Source: Mycolicibacter minnesotensis (GTDB lineage: Bacteria > Actinomycetota > Actinomycetes > Mycobacteriales > Mycobacteriaceae). Taken from it: DNA of 64,000 nucleotides. Positions within the stretch are counted from its first letter, which is position 1, and every line of letters starts with the position of its first letter. The position numbers were made by a program, and so were the translations under genes. The notes beneath the pieces are model-generated. The model was not told where the DNA came from, did no database searches, and saw nothing but the letters and a program-made list of their open reading frames with translations. This document shows, piece after piece, positions 19,014 through 26,703 of this stretch. The stretch spans positions 124,001 to 188,000 of the forward strand of contig NZ_AP022589.1 of the NCBI RefSeq assembly GCF_010731755.1, read 5' to 3'.

Positions 19014-19316
19014 TCAGGCCGCGCAGTCGTTGCAGATCATCACGCCATTCTTCTCGCTGGCCAGACGACTGCGGTGCTGCACCAGGAAGCAGCTCGAGCA
19101 GGTGAATTCATCGGCCTGCTTGGGAACGACCCGCACCGAGAGCTCTTCGCCCGACAGGTCAGCGCCCGGCAGCTCGAACGACTCGGCCGACTCGGTCTCA
19201 TCCACGTCGACCACGGCGGATTGCGCCTCGTTACGCCGCGCTTTGAGCTCCTCCAACGAATCCTCAGATACGTCATCGGTCTCGGTGCGCCGCGGGGCGT
19301 CGTAATCGGTTGCCAT
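19014..19316 (-). CDS. DUF4193 zinc-ribbon-like protein (Rv2699c-like)
   Basis: A small acidic protein of 100 residues. The first 60 residues are charged (DVSEDSLEELKARR...), and the C-terminal 35 carry CSSC and CNDC pairs that probably bind zinc. Members are widely conserved and highly expressed in actinobacteria; function unknown. The ATG lies seven bases behind a GAGGGG motif, the nearest of three tandem copies. Confidence 0.85.
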   Translation of the reverse strand: MATDYDAPRRTETDDVSEDSLEELKARRNEAQSAVVDVDETESAESFELPGADLSGEELSVRVVPKQADEFTCSSCFLVQHRSRLASEKNGVMICNDCAA

Positions 19317-19322
19317 GGTTTC

Positions 19323-19352
19323 TCCCCTCAAGTCCCCTCGAGTCCCCTCGAA
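19323..19352 (-). repeat. three tandem 10-bp units carrying SD-like sequence upstream of the DUF4193 gene
   Basis: On the plus strand the sequence reads TCCCCTCAAG, TCCCCTCGAG, TCCCCTCGAA. In mRNA sense each unit contains GAGGGG, and the copy closest to the gene is correctly spaced (seven bases) to act as the ribosome binding site. The other two may be standby sites or simple slippage copies. Confidence 0.7.
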
Positions 19353-19483
19353 AGCCTGCGCGAGCTTTGTACCAGCGTCGAACGCATCCACCAAATGATT
19401 CGTGCCCGGATTCCACTCCGATCAAGTGTGATTTACGCCACATTGTATTCCTGACCACGGTTATCGCCCGCGCCGGCGCCCTC

Positions 19484-19489
19484 TAGAGT
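19484..19489 (+). promoter_or_regulatory. -10 element of probable leaderless cei transcript
   Basis: TAGAGT ends six bases before the GTG of cei, and no Shine-Dalgarno sequence is present. This is the layout of leaderless mycobacterial transcripts that start at the initiation codon. Inferred from spacing only. Confidence 0.45.
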
Positions 19490-19495
19490 GCGTAC

Positions 19496-20146
19496 GTGGT
19501 CGCGCAAATCACTTCCGGTACCGAGTTCGACAAGCACGGTCGGCCGTTCCGGCGACGCAACACTCGTCCGGCCGCCTACGGCCTGGCAGCCCTGGTGCTG
19601 TTGACCGCCGTGGCATGGGCGGTGGCCCTCACCCGTCCAGCCGATGTCCACGAGGTCGCGGCGTGCAACGCCCCGCCGGTCACCGCCGAGCCGGACCAGC
19701 CCAGACTGGGCACCCAGGTCCCGCGCGCCGCAATGATCAGCACCACCCCGGCCAAGCTCGCCGACATCAAGGCCCGCGTCCTCAACGCCAGCGGCAGGGC
19801 CGGGCAAGCCGCCGACGTCGCCGACGCGCTGCGCGACGACGGCTTCCCCCAGCCGACAGCCGCCAACGACCCGATCTACGCCGACGACCGGCTGGACTGC
19901 CAGGGCCAGATCCGATTCGGGCCGTCAGGCCAGGCCGCGGCGGCGGCGCTGTGGCTGGTGGCGCCGTGCACGGAACTGTTCCGCGACGACCGCACCGATG
20001 ACTCGGTGGATCTTGCGGTCGGCGGCGATTTCGTCAGCCTGTCCCACAGCGACGACATCGAAGCCGCGCTGGCCGGCCTGCGCCCCGACGCCACCGGACT
20101 GCCCGACCCTGCACTGCTGACCAAGATTCATTCCGGTACCTGCTGA
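19496..20146 (+). CDS. cei: cell-envelope integrity protein Cei (LytR_C domain)
   Basis: A 216-residue envelope protein. Residues 1-20 are polar and basic, residues 24-42 form a membrane anchor, and the rest is an exported LytR_C-type domain (ARVLNASGRAGQAADVADALR...). The M. tuberculosis homologue (Rv2700) is needed for envelope integrity and virulence. A cysteine early in the exported part and two near the C terminus could form disulfides. The GTG start appears leaderless. ppgK follows after 25 bp; in M. tuberculosis suhB lies between them on the other strand and is absent here. Confidence 0.85.
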   Translation: MVAQITSGTEFDKHGRPFRRRNTRPAAYGLAALVLLTAVAWAVALTRPADVHEVAACNAPPVTAEPDQPRLGTQVPRAAMISTTPAKLADIKARVLNASGRAGQAADVADALRDDGFPQPTAANDPIYADDRLDCQGQIRFGPSGQAAAAALWLVAPCTELFRDDRTDDSVDLAVGGDFVSLSHSDDIEAALAGLRPDATGLPDPALLTKIHSGTC

Positions 20147-20171
20147 CCACCGATCCGCCAGAGGAGATTCG

Positions 20172-20969
20172 ATGACCGGCACCGACCCCGCTCCGTCCCC
20201 GATCGAGAGCACTCGACGACAGCGACGCGGCTTCGGCATCGACGTCGGCGGCACTGGAATCAAGGGCGGAGTCGTGGACCTCGATACCGGCGCCCTGATC
20301 GGTGAACGGTTCAAGCTGCCGACGCCGAGCCCTGCCACGCCGGTCTTGGTGGCTCAGACCGTCGCGGCGGTGGTTCACGACTTCGGCTGGACCGGACCAC
20401 TGGGCGTCACCTATCCCGGCGTAGTGGTCGACGGGGTCGTCCGCACGGCTGCCAATGTCGACAAATCCTGGATTGGACTGAACGCCCAGCAGGCGATCGC
20501 CTCCGAACTCGACGACCAGGCCATCACCATCCTCAACGACGCCGATGCGGCGGGGCTCGCCGAAGCACGATTCGGCGCCGGCAAAAACATGCCTGGCGTG
20601 GTGGTGTTGTTGACCTTCGGGACCGGGATCGGCTCGGCGGTCATCCATAACGGAAAGCTGCTGCCCAACACCGAACTCGGGCATATCGAAGTGGGCGGAA
20701 AAGAGGCCGAGCATCGCGCTGCCGCGTCGGTCAAGGAACGCAAGAACTGGTCCATGGAGAAGTGGGCCGCGCAGGTGACCATGGTGCTGATGGCGGTCGA
20801 AGACGCGCTCTGCCCGGATCTGATCATCGTCGGCGGCGGCATCAGCCGAAAGGCCGAGCGGTGGGTGCCACTGCTGGGCAACCGGACTCCGGTGGTCGCC
20901 GCGACATTGCAGAACAGCGCGGGGATCGTCGGGGCCGCGATGGCGTCAACGGGCGACATGACCCGCTGA
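20172..20969 (+). CDS. ppgK: polyphosphate glucokinase
   Basis: PpgK phosphorylates glucose with polyphosphate or ATP, feeding glycolysis. The product has 265 residues, matching the family. It is a ROK-type actin-fold kinase: the N-terminal phosphate loop is IDVGGTGIKGG (about residues 22-32), a catalytic Asp lies in the NDADAAG motif, and a phosphate-2 loop (LTFGTGIGSA) follows. RBS AGGAG is present nine bases before the ATG. Confidence 0.94.
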   Translation: MTGTDPAPSPIESTRRQRRGFGIDVGGTGIKGGVVDLDTGALIGERFKLPTPSPATPVLVAQTVAAVVHDFGWTGPLGVTYPGVVVDGVVRTAANVDKSWIGLNAQQAIASELDDQAITILNDADAAGLAEARFGAGKNMPGVVVLLTFGTGIGSAVIHNGKLLPNTELGHIEVGGKEAEHRAAASVKERKNWSMEKWAAQVTMVLMAVEDALCPDLIIVGGGISRKAERWVPLLGNRTPVVAATLQNSAGIVGAAMASTGDMTR

Positions 20970-21007
20970 ATAACGCACGCTCGGCGATCGCGGCCCCGCC
21001 TTGTCGT

Positions 21008-21013
21008 TACAAT
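21008..21013 (+). promoter_or_regulatory. candidate sigA -10 element
   Basis: TACAAT lies about 145 bp before the sigA start in the 188-bp gap after ppgK. It is close to the mycobacterial TANNNT consensus. No convincing -35 is seen at 17 bp, so this is tentative. Confidence 0.35.
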
Positions 21014-21157
21014 GGTCGACGGCGGCCGCCTAACCGATAGCGGCGACTATCCCAGTTGATCACCAACTGAAATAGAGCCGACATTCGACATACCCGACAC
21101 TTTCGGTTGCGCACGATGCTGCAACCCGGAAGTTCAGTCCGACCGAAGGGCGTGGAC

Positions 21158-22648
21158 GTGGCAGCGAGCAAGGCACAAACGGCGACTGAGGAGCCCACAC
21201 CGGGCAGCGCCGCGAAGGCACCCGCCAAAGCCGCCGCGAAGACACCCGCGAAGGCCGCTGCTGCGGCGCCGGCCAAGCGGACCGCGGCCAAGGCAACCAA
21301 GGCCGCTCCCGCCAAGAAGGCGACCAAGTCGACGGCACGGACCGCCACTCGCGGTACGACCGACGGCGACGCCAAGCCCGCAACCCGAACGACTCGGGCG
21401 CCGGCCAAGAAGGCCGCCAAAGCCACCAAGGCGAGCGCCAAGAACGCCGACGGCGACTTGGCACCCGAGGACCTCGAGACCGAAGTCGAACTCGACGGCG
21501 AACCCGGCGCCGAGGACATCGACGAGGCCGACCTGAGCCTGGACGACCTTGACGAAGACGACACCGAATCCGGTGACGCCACCGCAACGACTCCGGCGGC
21601 CGAGGAGTCCGGCGACGACGACGAGGTCGCCGAACCCAGCGAGAAGGACAAGGCCTCCGGCGACTTCGTCTGGGACGAAGAGGAGTCCGAAGCTCTGCGG
21701 CAGGCACGCAAGGACGCGGAGCTCACCGCGTCGGCCGACTCGGTGCGCGCGTACCTCAAACAGATCGGCAAGGTGGCGCTGCTCAACGCCGAAGAGGAAG
21801 TCGAGCTGGCCAAGCGGATCGAGGCCGGACTGTTCGCCACACAGAAGATGGCCGAGCACGCCGAGAAAGGCGAGAAGCTGGCTGTCGCCTACCGGCGTGA
21901 CATGGCGTGGATCTGCCGCGACGGCGATCGGGCCAAGAATCACCTGCTCGAGGCCAACCTGCGTTTGGTGGTGTCGCTGGCCAAGCGTTACACCGGCCGC
22001 GGGATGGCGTTCCTGGACCTGATCCAGGAGGGCAACCTGGGCCTGATCCGCGCGGTGGAGAAGTTCGACTACACCAAGGGCTACAAGTTCTCCACCTATG
22101 CCACCTGGTGGATCCGCCAGGCCATCACCCGCGCCATGGCCGACCAGGCTCGTACCATCCGTATCCCGGTCCACATGGTCGAGGTGATCAACAAGCTGGG
22201 CCGCATCCAGCGTGAGCTGCTCCAAGACCTGGGCCGCGAGCCCACTCCCGAGGAATTGGCCCGGGAGATGGACATCACCCCGGAGAAGGTGCTGGAGATC
22301 CAGCAGTACGCCCGGGAGCCGATCTCGCTGGATCAGACCATCGGCGACGAGGGCGACTCGCAGCTCGGCGACTTCATCGAAGACAGCGAGGCCGTGGTCG
22401 CTGTCGACGCGGTGTCGTTCACGCTGCTCCAGGATCAGCTGCAGTCGGTTCTGGAGACGCTGTCCGAGCGTGAAGCCGGCGTGGTGCGGCTGCGGTTCGG
22501 CCTCACTGACGGCCAGCCCCGCACTCTCGACGAGATCGGCCAGGTCTACGGCGTCACCCGCGAGCGCATCCGCCAGATCGAGTCCAAGACGATGTCTAAG
22601 CTGCGGCATCCCAGTCGGTCCCAGGTCCTGCGCGACTACCTCGACTAG
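21158..22648 (+). CDS. sigA: principal RNA polymerase sigma factor SigA
   Basis: The housekeeping sigma-70, 496 residues. The first 110 residues are a low-complexity Ala/Lys/Pro-rich, histone-tail-like region (repeated PAKKA/PAKAA units), followed by a strongly acidic stretch (about 120-200). The conserved core then begins ([14 protein letters not shown]), with region 1.2, region 2 ([16 protein letters not shown]...[11 protein letters not shown]), region 3 and the region 4 helix-turn-helix ([19 protein letters not shown]). The GTG at 21158 is chosen because GAAGGG lies seven bases upstream and the product then begins AASKA like other mycobacterial SigA; a GTG two codons earlier is an alternative. 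The O-methyltransferase gene starts 11 bases after the stop. Confidence 0.96.
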   Translation: MAASKAQTATEEPTPGSAAKAPAKAAAKTPAKAAAAAPAKRTAAKATKAAPAKKATKSTARTATRGTTDGDAKPATRTTRAPAKKAAKATKASAKNADGDLAPEDLETEVELDGEPGAEDIDEADLSLDDLDEDDTESGDATATTPAAEESGDDDEVAEPSEKDKASGDFVWDEEESEALRQARKDAELTASADSVRAYLKQIGKVALLNAEEEVELAKRIEAGLFATQKMAEHAEKGEKLAVAYRRDMAWICRDGDRAKNHLLEANLRLVVSLAKRYTGRGMAFLDLIQEGNLGLIRAVEKFDYTKGYKFSTYATWWIRQAITRAMADQARTIRIPVHMVEVINKLGRIQRELLQDLGREPTPEELAREMDITPEKVLEIQQYAREPISLDQTIGDEGDSQLGDFIEDSEAVVAVDAVSFTLLQDQLQSVLETLSEREAGVVRLRFGLTDGQPRTLDEIGQVYGVTRERIRQIESKTMSKLRHPSRSQVLRDYLD

Positions 22649-22659
22649 CCCGAACGGAC

Positions 22660-23742
22660 ATGGCCAAAACTCCTCCGGCGGCAGTGCTCAACGCCGTCAA
22701 CGCGTTTCGCGGCGGGCTTCAGCGCCTGCGCCAGGCCACGGTCCCCGCCTCGGTAGCCGTCCTGGAACTGGCATTCGGTCCGTGGGTGGGCCAGGCGCTT
22801 GCCGCGGCGGTGCGGCTCGGGATCGCCGACGCCCTCCGCGACGGACCGCTGACCGCCGAGGAGGTCGCCCAGCGGGTGGGCACCCACCCAGGCGCCACCT
22901 ATCGGCTGATGCGCGCGCTGGCCAGCCAGTCGGTGTTCGCCCTGCGCCGTGACGGCCGCTTCGCCCTGACCCGGCTGGGCCGGACGCTGATCTCCGACGA
23001 CCCGGGCAGCGTGGCGCCGATGATCGCGTTCATCGGTGACCCGGCCCACCGGGAACACTGGTCGCACCTGGAGCACTCAGTGCGCACCGGTGAGACCGCC
23101 GTCGACAAGGTTCGCGGGATGCCCATCTTCGAGTACTTGGACACCGACCCCGAATTGGCGCAGGTTTTCAACCGGGCGATGACCGGCGCGTCCGCGGTTG
23201 CCATCGAAAGCGCCGTCCCGGCATACGATTTCAGCAGCAGCAGGCTCATCATCGATGTGGGCGGCGGCCACGGCGCACTACTGGCCGAAGTGTTGCGTGC
23301 GGCCCCTCAGGCTCGCGGTGTGCTGTTCGACCTGCCGCAGGTGGTGGCCGGCGCTGGCGCGGCCATGACCGCAGCAGGGGTGGCGTCGCGCTGCGACACC
23401 CGCGGTGGGTCGTTCTTCGAGTCCGTCCCCGCCGGCGGCGACACGTATCTGCTCAAGACGGTCATCCACGACTGGGACGACGAACAGTCGGTGGCCATCC
23501 TGCGCAATGTCCGCGCCGCCATCGCGCCCGGCGGCAAGGTGCTGCTGTTCGAGATGGTGTTGCCCGAAGGAGCGCCATCTCATCTGGGCCTGGTTCTCGA
23601 CCTGGAGATGCTGGTTGCCGCTGGCGGGCAGGAGCGCACCCGCCGAGAGTATGCCGAGCTGTTGTCCAAGGCTGGATTCGAGCTTCAGCGTGTGGTCCCC
23701 ACCACCAGTCCGCTGGCGATCGTTGAAGCCCGGGCTGTCTGA
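22660..23742 (+). CDS. SAM-dependent O-methyltransferase (COMT/hydroxyneurosporene family)
   Basis: A 360-residue class I methyltransferase of the plant-COMT-like family. The N-terminal part (about 35-110) is a winged-helix dimerisation domain (ADALRDGPLTAEEVAQRVG...). The SAM motif DVGGGHGALLAEVL lies near residue 195, and the catalytic His of the family is visible in the KTVIHDWDDEQ motif near residue 270, where the Asp-Asp-Glu also fits. Such enzymes methylate hydroxyl groups of aromatic, polyketide or carotenoid-like small molecules; the substrate is unknown. It begins 11 bp after sigA with no terminator between, so it may be read from the sigA promoter. In M. tuberculosis a RidA-like gene (Rv2704) occupies this place. 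Confidence 0.85.
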   Translation: MAKTPPAAVLNAVNAFRGGLQRLRQATVPASVAVLELAFGPWVGQALAAAVRLGIADALRDGPLTAEEVAQRVGTHPGATYRLMRALASQSVFALRRDGRFALTRLGRTLISDDPGSVAPMIAFIGDPAHREHWSHLEHSVRTGETAVDKVRGMPIFEYLDTDPELAQVFNRAMTGASAVAIESAVPAYDFSSSRLIIDVGGGHGALLAEVLRAAPQARGVLFDLPQVVAGAGAAMTAAGVASRCDTRGGSFFESVPAGGDTYLLKTVIHDWDDEQSVAILRNVRAAIAPGGKVLLFEMVLPEGAPSHLGLVLDLEMLVAAGGQERTRREYAELLSKAGFELQRVVPTTSPLAIVEARAV

Positions 23743-23774
23743 AAGCCGAGTTCGGCGGCGTAGGATCGCCGAGC

Positions 23775-24050
23775 ATGCCGACGGATGACGCGTCGCCCCA
23801 GACCTTCGCCGCGCTGCTCAAGCGTGCCGCCACCCATGGCCACCGGGTTCCGCCCGAAGCCGACCTCAATCCCGCTGTGCTCGAAGCGATCAACGCCTTC
23901 GCCGGCGCCTGGCCCAAGGTGCCCGCGGTGTTGATCAACAGGGCGCAGACCACCTTCGCCCGTAGCGAACTCACCCGGGCGTCGGCAGCCAAGCCGACCA
24001 CCCCGATCAACCTCAATCAGCGGCCGCAACACCGGTCCTCGCCGGGCTGA
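23775..24050 (+). CDS. small hypothetical protein, 91 residues
   Basis: I do not recognise this protein. It is polar with an Ala-rich helical middle and a proline/serine-rich tail, with no cysteine, signal or membrane segment. TAGGAT at 23761-23766 ends eight bases before the ATG, and no Shine-Dalgarno sequence is present, which fits a leaderless transcript. Codon use looks coding. It lies alone behind the methyltransferase and before a region with no clear gene. Confidence 0.5.
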   Translation: MPTDDASPQTFAALLKRAATHGHRVPPEADLNPAVLEAINAFAGAWPKVPAVLINRAQTTFARSELTRASAAKPTTPINLNQRPQHRSSPG

Positions 24051-24398
24051 TAGTCGCCCGACGCCGAGCACCGCGCCACCGGTCAAGATGCCGTCGAGGC
24101 GACAGAACACCATGGCTTCCGAATCGGCAGCGGTCCCGTGGCATGAGAACGCCAAAGCGCCAGGGAAGGTGTGCTGAGCGATGGATTCACGCCCGCAGCA
24201 GAATGCGCCCAGCAACACTAAGACGTCGACAGGGATCAATTCGGCGCAGATTTAGCTGAGCTGTTACCTAGAACCCTGTGTAGCCAGAAGGTGTTCCGCA
24301 GGCGGCACGGATGCCGTGCATTCTGCCAGTTCGCCGGGCGTAAGCCAGGGAATCTCAATGCCCCTGAACTGAGGGTACCCGCCCATCTACCTGCATGT
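24051..24398. other. gene-free stretch before the glycine-rich locus
   Basis: About 350 bases without a convincing gene on either strand. An open reverse frame (23685-24239) crosses it but runs antisense through the small hypothetical gene and has no recognisable domain. Base composition becomes more AT-rich toward the end, just before the promoter at 24421. Confidence 0.55.
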
Positions 24399-24420
24399 TA
24401 GCTTAGTTTTCACTAAGCAA
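24399..24420. promoter_or_regulatory. inverted-repeat operator candidate next to a -35 box
   Basis: GCTTAGT (24401-24407) and ACTAAGC (24412-24418) are perfect reverse complements around TTTC; TTAGCTTAG at the left resembles an IdeR half-site. The right arm ends three bases before a -35 element. The spacing is longer than in a true 19-bp IdeR box, so the regulator is unknown. Confidence 0.5.
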
Positions 24421-24449
24421 TTGACGAACTCGTAAACGGCCAATAGCTA
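24421..24449 (+). promoter_or_regulatory. SigA-type promoter of the glycine-rich locus
   Basis: TTGACG at 24421-24426 and TAGCTA at 24444-24449 are separated by 17 bases, a near-consensus mycobacterial housekeeping promoter in a locally AT-rich stretch. A transcription start near 24456 would leave a 15-base leader containing GAAGGGAAG before the ATG at 24471. Confidence 0.6.
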
Positions 24450-24470
24450 TCCAATATTCGAAGGGAAGCC

Positions 24471-24943
24471 ATGTCGCGCAGATTTGCCGCCAAGGGCGCG
24501 GTGGCGACGGCTACGGCGGCAAGGGCGGCGCCGGGGGCACCGGTGTCGCCGGCGTAGGCGGCAACGGCGGTAACGGCGGGCTGGGTTCTGGCGGCGGCGG
24601 TGGTCAGTTCGGCGGCGGACTCGGGGGTACCGCTGGCGCCTACGGCGGCACCGGCGGCGTCGGAGGCGATGCCGGTCTCGGTGGTGGCGGCAAAGGTGGT
24701 GACGGCTTCGCCGGCGGTCCCGTCGGATCGGCCGGGGGTGTCGGCGGCGGTGGAGCCGGCGGATACGGCGGTCCCGGTAACCCCGACGGTGACGCAGGCG
24801 GCAATGGCGTCGGTGGAATCGGCGGCGAAGCCGGTCTCGGTTATGGCGGCAGCGGCAACGGCGGTGACGGCGGTAGCGTCGGCGGTCCGATCAGCCAGCC
24901 CCCCCGCTACTTGACGTTAAGGCTCACCCTGATCCTGCACTGA
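24471..24943 (+). pseudogene. glycine-rich (PGRS-like) ORF, frame-broken near the start
   Basis: From about 24500 to 24898 one frame reads almost entirely as Gly-Gly-x and Gly-x repeats with Ala, Asn, Asp and Val in the x positions, like the PGRS part of PE_PGRS proteins, then ends with a short non-repetitive tail and TGA at 24941-24943. This frame has no ATG, GTG or TTG between the preceding stop (24422) and the repeats. The well-placed ATG at 24471, behind promoter and RBS, is in another frame: it encodes about 28 residues (MSRRFAAKGA...) and stops near 24557. A -1 shift near 24500 would join them. No PE domain is present. It is either a pseudogene, a sequencing or assembly error, or a programmed frameshift. 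Confidence 0.6.
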
Positions 24944-24998
24944 GCCGTTCGCCCTCAGCGAACGGCTCAGTGCCCCAACTCGTTCGCGCTGAGCGAAC
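24941..24998. terminator. pair of related hairpins between convergent genes
   Basis: A 12-bp perfect stem (TGAGCCGTTCGC at 24941-24952 with GCGAACGGCTCA at 24958-24969) encloses the glycine-rich ORF stop. A second, GTTCGC/GCGAAC (24982-24998), lies next to the DUF952 stop. The two units are about 85 percent alike (CGTTCGC-N5-GCGAAC-N-GCTCA), so one looks like a duplicate of the other. They probably act as a two-way terminator; there is no T-tract. Confidence 0.6.
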
Positions 24999-25001
24999 AG
25001 C

Positions 25002-25358
25002 TCACGGCGACACCTGGCGGAAGACCCCGTCGCTATCCGGCCGGTATGCGACCACCCCGACCACCGCTGCCGCCGGCAGCGGTCCATACAGGTGCGGGAA
25101 CAACATCGCCTCAGGATCGCCCGGCACACCCGGCTCCCACCGCACCGGTGCGGCAACCTTGTCCGCGTTCACCTGCAGCAACACCAGATCCGTGCGGCCC
25201 TGATACAGCCGATTGGCGGGCAGGTGTACCTGCTGCGGGGTCGAAAGATGAACGAATCCGACGCTGTCCAACGACTCCGGACGCAGCGCCCCTGACGCCT
25301 GCGCCTGGGCCCAGTCGTCGGCGCTGCAGAGGTGCACGAAGATCTCGGCGGGCTTCAT
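25002..25358 (-). CDS. DUF952 family protein
   Basis: A 118-residue cytoplasmic protein of the DUF952 family. It begins with the typical strand IFVHLCSADDW, followed by GFVHLSTPQQV and LLQVNADKV segments with conserved His and Asp residues, suggestive of a glutathione-S-transferase-like or ADP-ribosyl-related small fold. Function unproven. The ATG at 25358 is chosen; upstream frame extension gives no recognisable sequence. It faces the glycine-rich locus tail to tail. Confidence 0.8.
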   Translation of the reverse strand: MKPAEIFVHLCSADDWAQAQASGALRPESLDSVGFVHLSTPQQVHLPANRLYQGRTDLVLLQVNADKVAAPVRWEPGVPGDPEAMLFPHLYGPLPAAAVVGVVAYRPDSDGVFRQVSP

Positions 25359-25477
25359 GGCACCGATCCTCCCGCACCGGCGACCGGGGTGAGACACGAC
25401 ACAGCCGAACCGGGGAACAACACCGAACGCTCATACGTCTGACACACTGAACGACAACCGCGAGAACGGAGGAGCCC

Positions 25478-25672
25478 ATGAACGCGACTCTGACCAGTCC
25501 TGAACTCACCCGGGCTGATCGATGCGACCGGTGCGGTGCCGCCGCCCGGGTACGCGCCACGCTGCCCTCCGGCGCCGAACTTCTTTTCTGCCAGCATCAC
25601 GCCAACGAGCACGAAGCCAAGTTGATCGCGTTGGCAGCGGTGATTCAGGTCAGCGAGCCGGCTGAGGCGTAA
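25478..25672 (+). CDS. small zinc-binding protein (DUF7455-type)
   Basis: A 64-residue protein with CDRC at residues 16-19 and a C-x-H-H motif near residue 38, which together could bind one zinc ion. Similar short proteins are found across actinobacteria and are usually annotated as DUF7455. The ATG is preceded by CGGAGGAG at a good distance. No known function; possible partner of nucleic acid or a ribosome-associated protein. Confidence 0.78.
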   Translation: MNATLTSPELTRADRCDRCGAAARVRATLPSGAELLFCQHHANEHEAKLIALAAVIQVSEPAEA

Positions 25673-25746
25673 CAGGGTCCTGCGCGCAACACGCCCGATG
25701 GCGAGATTGTGCATCGGAGCCACTCGTCAGGAATGCTGGGCTGGTC

Positions 25747-26703
25747 ATGACTGACCAGAATCATCAGGGCCTCAAACCTTCCCGTCACCACCTGCTACGG
25801 ATAGCACGACGCACGCTGGTGAAGAGTTGGGACGACTCCATCTTTGCGGAGTCGGCGCAGGCAGGTTTCTGGTCGGTGTTATCTCTGCCCCCGCTCCTGC
25901 TGGGAATGCTGGGCAGCCTGTCCTATGTGGCGCCACTGTTCGGCCCGGACACGCTGGCCACCATTCAGGATCGGCTGATCAGCTTGGCGAGCAGCTTCTT
26001 CTCCAAGAACGTCGTGGTCGAGATCATCGAACCGACGGTGCGCGACATCGTGGCCAACGCACGCGGCGAAGTGGTCTCGCTCGGATTCGTGATTTCACTG
26101 TGGGCCGGATCGTCGGCGATCTCGGCGTTTGTGGATTCGGTGGTAGAGGCACACGATCAGACCCCGTTGCGTCATCCCGTCCGGCAACGCTTCTTCGCTT
26201 TGGGTCTCTACGTGGCGATGCTGATGATTGCGGTGGCAACGGCGCCGCTGGCCGCGCTGGGTCCGCATGCGGTGGCCGAGCACCTGCCCGTTCAATTGAC
26301 CGATGCGCTGCGGTTCGGCTATTACCCGGCGCTGGTGTTGGGTCTGCTGTTGACGGTGACGGTGCTCTACCGAGTATCACTGCCCAAGCCGCTTCCGTCG
26401 CACCGCCTGATTTTCGGGGCGCTGCTGGCCACCACGGTGTTCGTCGTGGCAACGGTGGGGCTGCGGATCTACCTGCGCTATATCACCAGCACCGGCTACA
26501 CCTACGGTGCGTTGGCGACGCCGATCGCCTTCCTGCTGTTCGCGTTCCTGCTCGGATTCGCCATCATGCTGGGCGCGGAGTTGAATGCAGCCGTCCAAGA
26601 AGAGTGGCCGGCGCATGCCACCCACCTACACCAGCTGCGCACCTGGGTGGTGTCCCGGGCCGGCCGAACCGACGAGGACACCACTGCGGTCAAGCCTGTT
26701 TGA
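25747..26703 (+). CDS. YihY/BrkB-family membrane protein (Rv2707-like)
   Basis: An integral membrane protein of 318 residues with about six hydrophobic segments after a basic cytoplasmic N terminus (residues 1-40, containing ARRTLVKSWDDSIFAESAQAGFW, the family entry motif). The family was once called ribonuclease BN and is now regarded as a transporter-like envelope protein of unknown substrate. Its last 14 bases overlap the convergent DUF3039 gene. Confidence 0.85.
   Translation: MTDQNHQGLKPSRHHLLRIARRTLVKSWDDSIFAESAQAGFWSVLSLPPLLLGMLGSLSYVAPLFGPDTLATIQDRLISLASSFFSKNVVVEIIEPTVRDIVANARGEVVSLGFVISLWAGSSAISAFVDSVVEAHDQTPLRHPVRQRFFALGLYVAMLMIAVATAPLAALGPHAVAEHLPVQLTDALRFGYYPALVLGLLLTVTVLYRVSLPKPLPSHRLIFGALLATTVFVVATVGLRIYLRYITSTGYTYGALATPIAFLLFAFLLGFAIMLGAELNAAVQEEWPAHATHLHQLRTWVVSRAGRTDEDTTAVKPV

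Noticed and set aside
21134..22609. A 491-residue reverse frame antisense to sigA
   Set aside because: It mirrors sigA codon structure and shows no domain. SigA is unambiguous on the other strand.
24399..24420. A classical IdeR box before the glycine-rich locus
   Set aside because: The half-sites are too far apart and the right half does not match the 19-bp consensus, so it was kept only as an unassigned inverted repeat.
24600..24914. An Ala/Val/Ser-rich 104-residue frame inside the glycine-rich region
   Set aside because: It is the +1 shadow of GGC/GGT repeats; the Gly-Gly-x frame is the one with protein-like structure.
24471..24943. A genuine PE_PGRS gene
   Set aside because: There is no PE domain and the start frame differs from the glycine-rich frame, so it is called a broken PGRS-like ORF only.
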